The notes under the pieces were generated by a model. That model did no database searches. It was not told the origin of the DNA and saw only the letters and a program-made list of their open reading frames with translations. The position numbers were made by a program, and so were the translations under genes. Shown piece by piece: positions 32,179 through 34,146 of a stretch of DNA of 34,146 nucleotides. This stretch comes from Treponema sp. UBA3662. Lineage in GTDB: Bacteria > Spirochaetota > Spirochaetia > Treponematales > Treponemataceae. The stretch covers positions 1 through 34,146 of the forward strand of contig DFJV01000117.1 in assembly GCA_002373205.1 (NCBI GenBank). Reading direction: 5' to 3'. Position 1 is the first letter of the stretch. Each line of letters begins with the position of its first letter.

Positions 32179-32856
32179 GTGAAAAAGACAATCTATCACG
32201 GCTCTGACAAAATCATAGAAAAACCTCTTTTGGGATTCGGTAAGGTCCGCAATGACTATGGGCTTGGCTTTTACTGCACGGAAGAACTTGGCATGGCAAA
32301 AGAGTGGGGTGTTTCAAAAGATGCGAACGGCTATGCAAACATATATGAAATTGAAACATCCGGCCTAACAGTCATAAATTTAAACTCTCCCCAATACACC
32401 ATCCTTCACTGGCTTTCCGTCCTCCTTGAAAACAGGATTTTTGACGTAAGCTCTGCGCTTGCTCAGGAAGCAAAAGAGTATCTCCTAAAAAACTTTACTG
32501 TCCCCTATAAAGACTTTGACCTAATAACCGGCTACCGGGCAGATGACAGCTACTTCTCGTTTGCACAGGATTTTATCAATGGCACAATTTCTGTACGCCA
32601 GCTTGCAAACGCAATGAAGCTCGGAAAACTTGGCAACCAGTTTGTCTTAAAAAGCCAAAAGGCATTTGATGCCCTTAAGTTCAAGGGATACGAAGTTGCT
32701 GAATATTCTGAATGGTTTTCCAAAAAAGACTTGCGCGACAAAAACGCCCGCCGCCAGTATTTTGACGTGGAAAAAAACAAACGCCAGCGTGGCGACTTGT
32801 ACATAATCCAGATTCTGGATGAGGAGGTAAAGGCCGATGATTCACGCCTACGATAA
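32179..32856 (+). CDS. DUF3990 protein, ADP-ribosyltransferase-like putative toxin
   Basis: The GTG at 32179 gives 225 residues starting KKTIYHGSDKIIEKPLL, where family members begin. A TTG at 32143 lies inside the -35 box, so it is rejected. YHGS..., then NDYGLGFYCTEELGMAKEWG, is the DUF3990 pattern, thought to be related to ADP-ribosyltransferases (His-Gly and Tyr-containing NAD site). Many homologues are paired with small HTH or DUF3791 genes as toxin-antitoxin modules. The stop lies 20 bp inside the next gene, which has an HTH domain, supporting a two-gene module. Activity and target are inferred. Confidence 0.75.
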   Translation: MKKTIYHGSDKIIEKPLLGFGKVRNDYGLGFYCTEELGMAKEWGVSKDANGYANIYEIETSGLTVINLNSPQYTILHWLSVLLENRIFDVSSALAQEAKEYLLKNFTVPYKDFDLITGYRADDSYFSFAQDFINGTISVRQLANAMKLGKLGNQFVLKSQKAFDALKFKGYEVAEYSEWFSKKDLRDKNARRQYFDVEKNKRQRGDLYIIQILDEEVKADDSRLR

Positions 32857-33466
32857 AAGCTACCTTTCAAAGGCCCAGACAACATTGGCCTCAATGCTTG
32901 ACTTTGCAGTTTATGACCTGAACTTAAGCCTTGCCGCCTTTTACGGAATCTTTCTTGCATCGAATGTTTCCTTGCGCTTTGGTTCTGGAGATGCAGCCTT
33001 GATTGCAGGAAAGTCAGGTGTGGAACTGGCTTTGGAAGTCTTGGGGGACGAAAGCCTTGCAGACAAATACCATCCCGCTGCCAACAGAAGCCCTGAATAC
33101 TGGGCAGGTTGGTCTCTCGCGTATTTTCAGTGGCAGACAAACCTAACCTTTAGGCAAATAGATTCCCTAATTCCCATAACAGAAATTCTTGCAATGTACA
33201 CCCCTTACCACGAAATGGACGTAACCCACTTCTGCGACAAAATGAAGAAGCTCTATAATTCACGCAAAGGAGAAAGCAACTTAAAGAAATACCGCCTTAA
33301 GGCATCCCTTTCCCAAAGCCAGCTGGCAGAAATTTCCGGTGTACCTGTTCGCACAATCCAGCAGTACGAGCAGCAGGTAAAAAACATAAATGCCGCAAAA
33401 GCAGAAAGTGTGATTGCGCTTTCAAAAGCACTTTCCTGTCCTGTAGAAATGCTTATGGAAGTATGA
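32837..33466 (+). CDS. XRE-type HTH protein with unique N-terminal domain, putative antitoxin
   Basis: A 209-residue protein. The last ~57 residues are an HTH_3 domain (LKKYRLKASLSQSQLAEISGVPVRTIQQYEQQ...). The first ~150 residues are helical and specific to this family (YLSKAQTTLASMLDFAVYDL, EYWAGWSLAYFQWQTNLTF); they could contact the DUF3990 partner. GAGGAGG precedes the ATG by ~10 nt. It overlaps the putative toxin by 20 bp and the metallopeptidase by 4 bp. Autoregulation is likely, but the promoter upstream of the pair has no obvious dyad. Confidence 0.8.
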   Translation: MIHAYDKSYLSKAQTTLASMLDFAVYDLNLSLAAFYGIFLASNVSLRFGSGDAALIAGKSGVELALEVLGDESLADKYHPAANRSPEYWAGWSLAYFQWQTNLTFRQIDSLIPITEILAMYTPYHEMDVTHFCDKMKKLYNSRKGESNLKKYRLKASLSQSQLAEISGVPVRTIQQYEQQVKNINAAKAESVIALSKALSCPVEMLMEV

Positions 33467-34056
33467 TGCCCCTAACCAACATGAACCTAACCTACACAAT
33501 AAAAAAATCCCGCCGGCGGACAATTTCTTTAAGCCTAATGCCGGACGGAAGCTTGCTGGTAAAGGCACCATACGGAATAAGCGAAGCTACCGTTAAAGAA
33601 TTTATTCTCTTAAAAAAGGGCTGGATAGAAAAGCACCTTAAAAAGCAGGAGTGCGATAAGCAAAGGGCCAGGGACATGGGGCTTCTTTCTGAACAAGACG
33701 TAAAGCGCATAAGGAAGGATGCAAAAAAAATAATTCCAGAGCGGGTGGAATTCTGGGCAAAAAAGCTTGGCGTAACATACGGCCGCATTTCCATAAGGCT
33801 ACAGTCTTCCAGATGGGGGAGCTGTGCCCAAAGCGGCAACTTGAATTTCAACTGTCTTTTGGTCATAATGCCAAGTGATGTTTTGGACAGCGTTGTGGTT
33901 CACGAGTTGTGCCACCGCCGCCACATGAATCATTCAAAAGAATTCTACGCGGAAGTTGAAGGCGTCTTTCCCAACTACAAGGCTTGCGACAAGTGGCTAA
34001 AGGAAAACGGGGGAGCCTACATGAAGAGGGTATATGCGGAAAACAATAATACTTGA
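33463..34056 (+). CDS. YgjP-like (M48-related) zinc metallopeptidase
   Basis: A 197-residue protein of the YgjP/DUF45 family. The zinc motif is HELCHRRHMNHSKEF (His147, Glu148, His151, His157), and SSRWGSCAQSGNLNFN before it is the other family signature. The N-terminal strand-rich part (YTIKKSRRRTISLSLMPDGSLLVKAPYG) is also typical. Relatives are often encoded next to restriction genes, here 1.3 kb after an Mrr-like gene, but their substrates are unknown. Three close ATGs exist (33463, 33466, 33481); the first overlaps the upstream stop as ATGA and has GGAAG upstream. Confidence 0.88.
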   Translation: MMPLTNMNLTYTIKKSRRRTISLSLMPDGSLLVKAPYGISEATVKEFILLKKGWIEKHLKKQECDKQRARDMGLLSEQDVKRIRKDAKKIIPERVEFWAKKLGVTYGRISIRLQSSRWGSCAQSGNLNFNCLLVIMPSDVLDSVVVHELCHRRHMNHSKEFYAEVEGVFPNYKACDKWLKENGGAYMKRVYAENNNT

Positions 34057-34146
34057 ATGGATTCGTATAATAATCGGATTGTTCATATTTTCTTTTGGCG
34101 TTCACCTTACAATTTTTGCAAACATAGGCCTTGCTCCTTGGGACTG
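34034..34146 (+). CDS. YczE/YitT-like membrane protein, 5' part only
   Basis: The frame begins at ATG 34034, preceded by AAGAGGG, and runs off the window after 37 residues. It shows a hydrophobic helix (WIRIIIGLFIFSFGVHLTIFANIG) followed by GLAPWD, the GLxPWD motif of YczE/YyaS/YitT-type integral membrane proteins. It overlaps the metallopeptidase end by 23 bp. Function of the family is poorly known. Confidence 0.65.
   Translation, partial: MRKTIILEWIRIIIGLFIFSFGVHLTIFANIGLAPWD

Overview
The window looks like a chromosomal segment of a spirochaete, most probably a host-associated Treponema. This is inferred from the gene set (xerC-hslV-hslU, an orphan indolepyruvate oxidoreductase beta subunit, phenylacetate-CoA ligase plus tandem-ACT protein, a chemotaxis receptor, several Fic and DUF4143-type ATPase genes). 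No rRNA or other phylogenetic marker is present, so genus is likely and species unknown. No tRNA, rRNA, CRISPR array or transposase gene was seen.

Layout. 1-3430: a partial RelA/SpoT-type HD protein and valS on the minus strand. 3430-6630: a Fic protein and a MATE transporter with an odd Gly/Cys repeat insert, separated by copies or relics of a dispersed intergenic repeat. 6631-9746: the xerC-hslV-hslU operon. 9747-10688: another repeat copy, a ~175-bp imperfect palindrome, then iorB with a strong promoter and apparently no leader. 10689-23992: an AT-rich minus-strand island for a surface glycan. From its 5' end at 23602 it reads: unknown protein, rhamnosyltransferase-like GT2, Wzx-type flippase, Glf (UDP-galactopyranose mutase), two GT4s, a sulfotransferase-like protein, then two GT2s and a GT4. 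It is interrupted by two DUF4143-type ATPase genes, one full length and one internally deleted. 23993-24203: a ~98% identical second copy of the last 210 bp of iorB, so the island sits between 13.5-kb-spaced direct repeats. 24325-28456: methyl-accepting chemotaxis protein, phenylacetate-CoA ligase and ACT protein, which with iorB suggest aromatic/branched keto-acid and acyl-CoA metabolism. 28759-34146: a second accessory stretch with Fic-wHTH, a small protein plus zeta-like kinase plus single-TRD HsdS plus Mrr-like nuclease operon, a DUF3990 (ADP-ribosyltransferase-like) gene with an HTH partner, a YgjP-like metallopeptidase and the start of a YczE-like membrane protein.

Main points of interest: (1) the glycan island flanked by the duplicated iorB 3' end, with a second, nested duplication of a glycosyltransferase 3' end around one ATPase gene; (2) an internally deleted ATPase gene enclosed by ~30-bp inverted repeats, resembling a minimal mobile cassette; (3) a compact operon combining a zeta-like kinase, half an HsdS and an Mrr-type nuclease, next to Fic and ART-like genes; (4) a dispersed hairpin-bearing repeat family and a separate long palindrome; (5) several genes whose -10 box ends exactly 6 nt before the start codon with no Shine-Dalgarno sequence, implying leaderless mRNAs.
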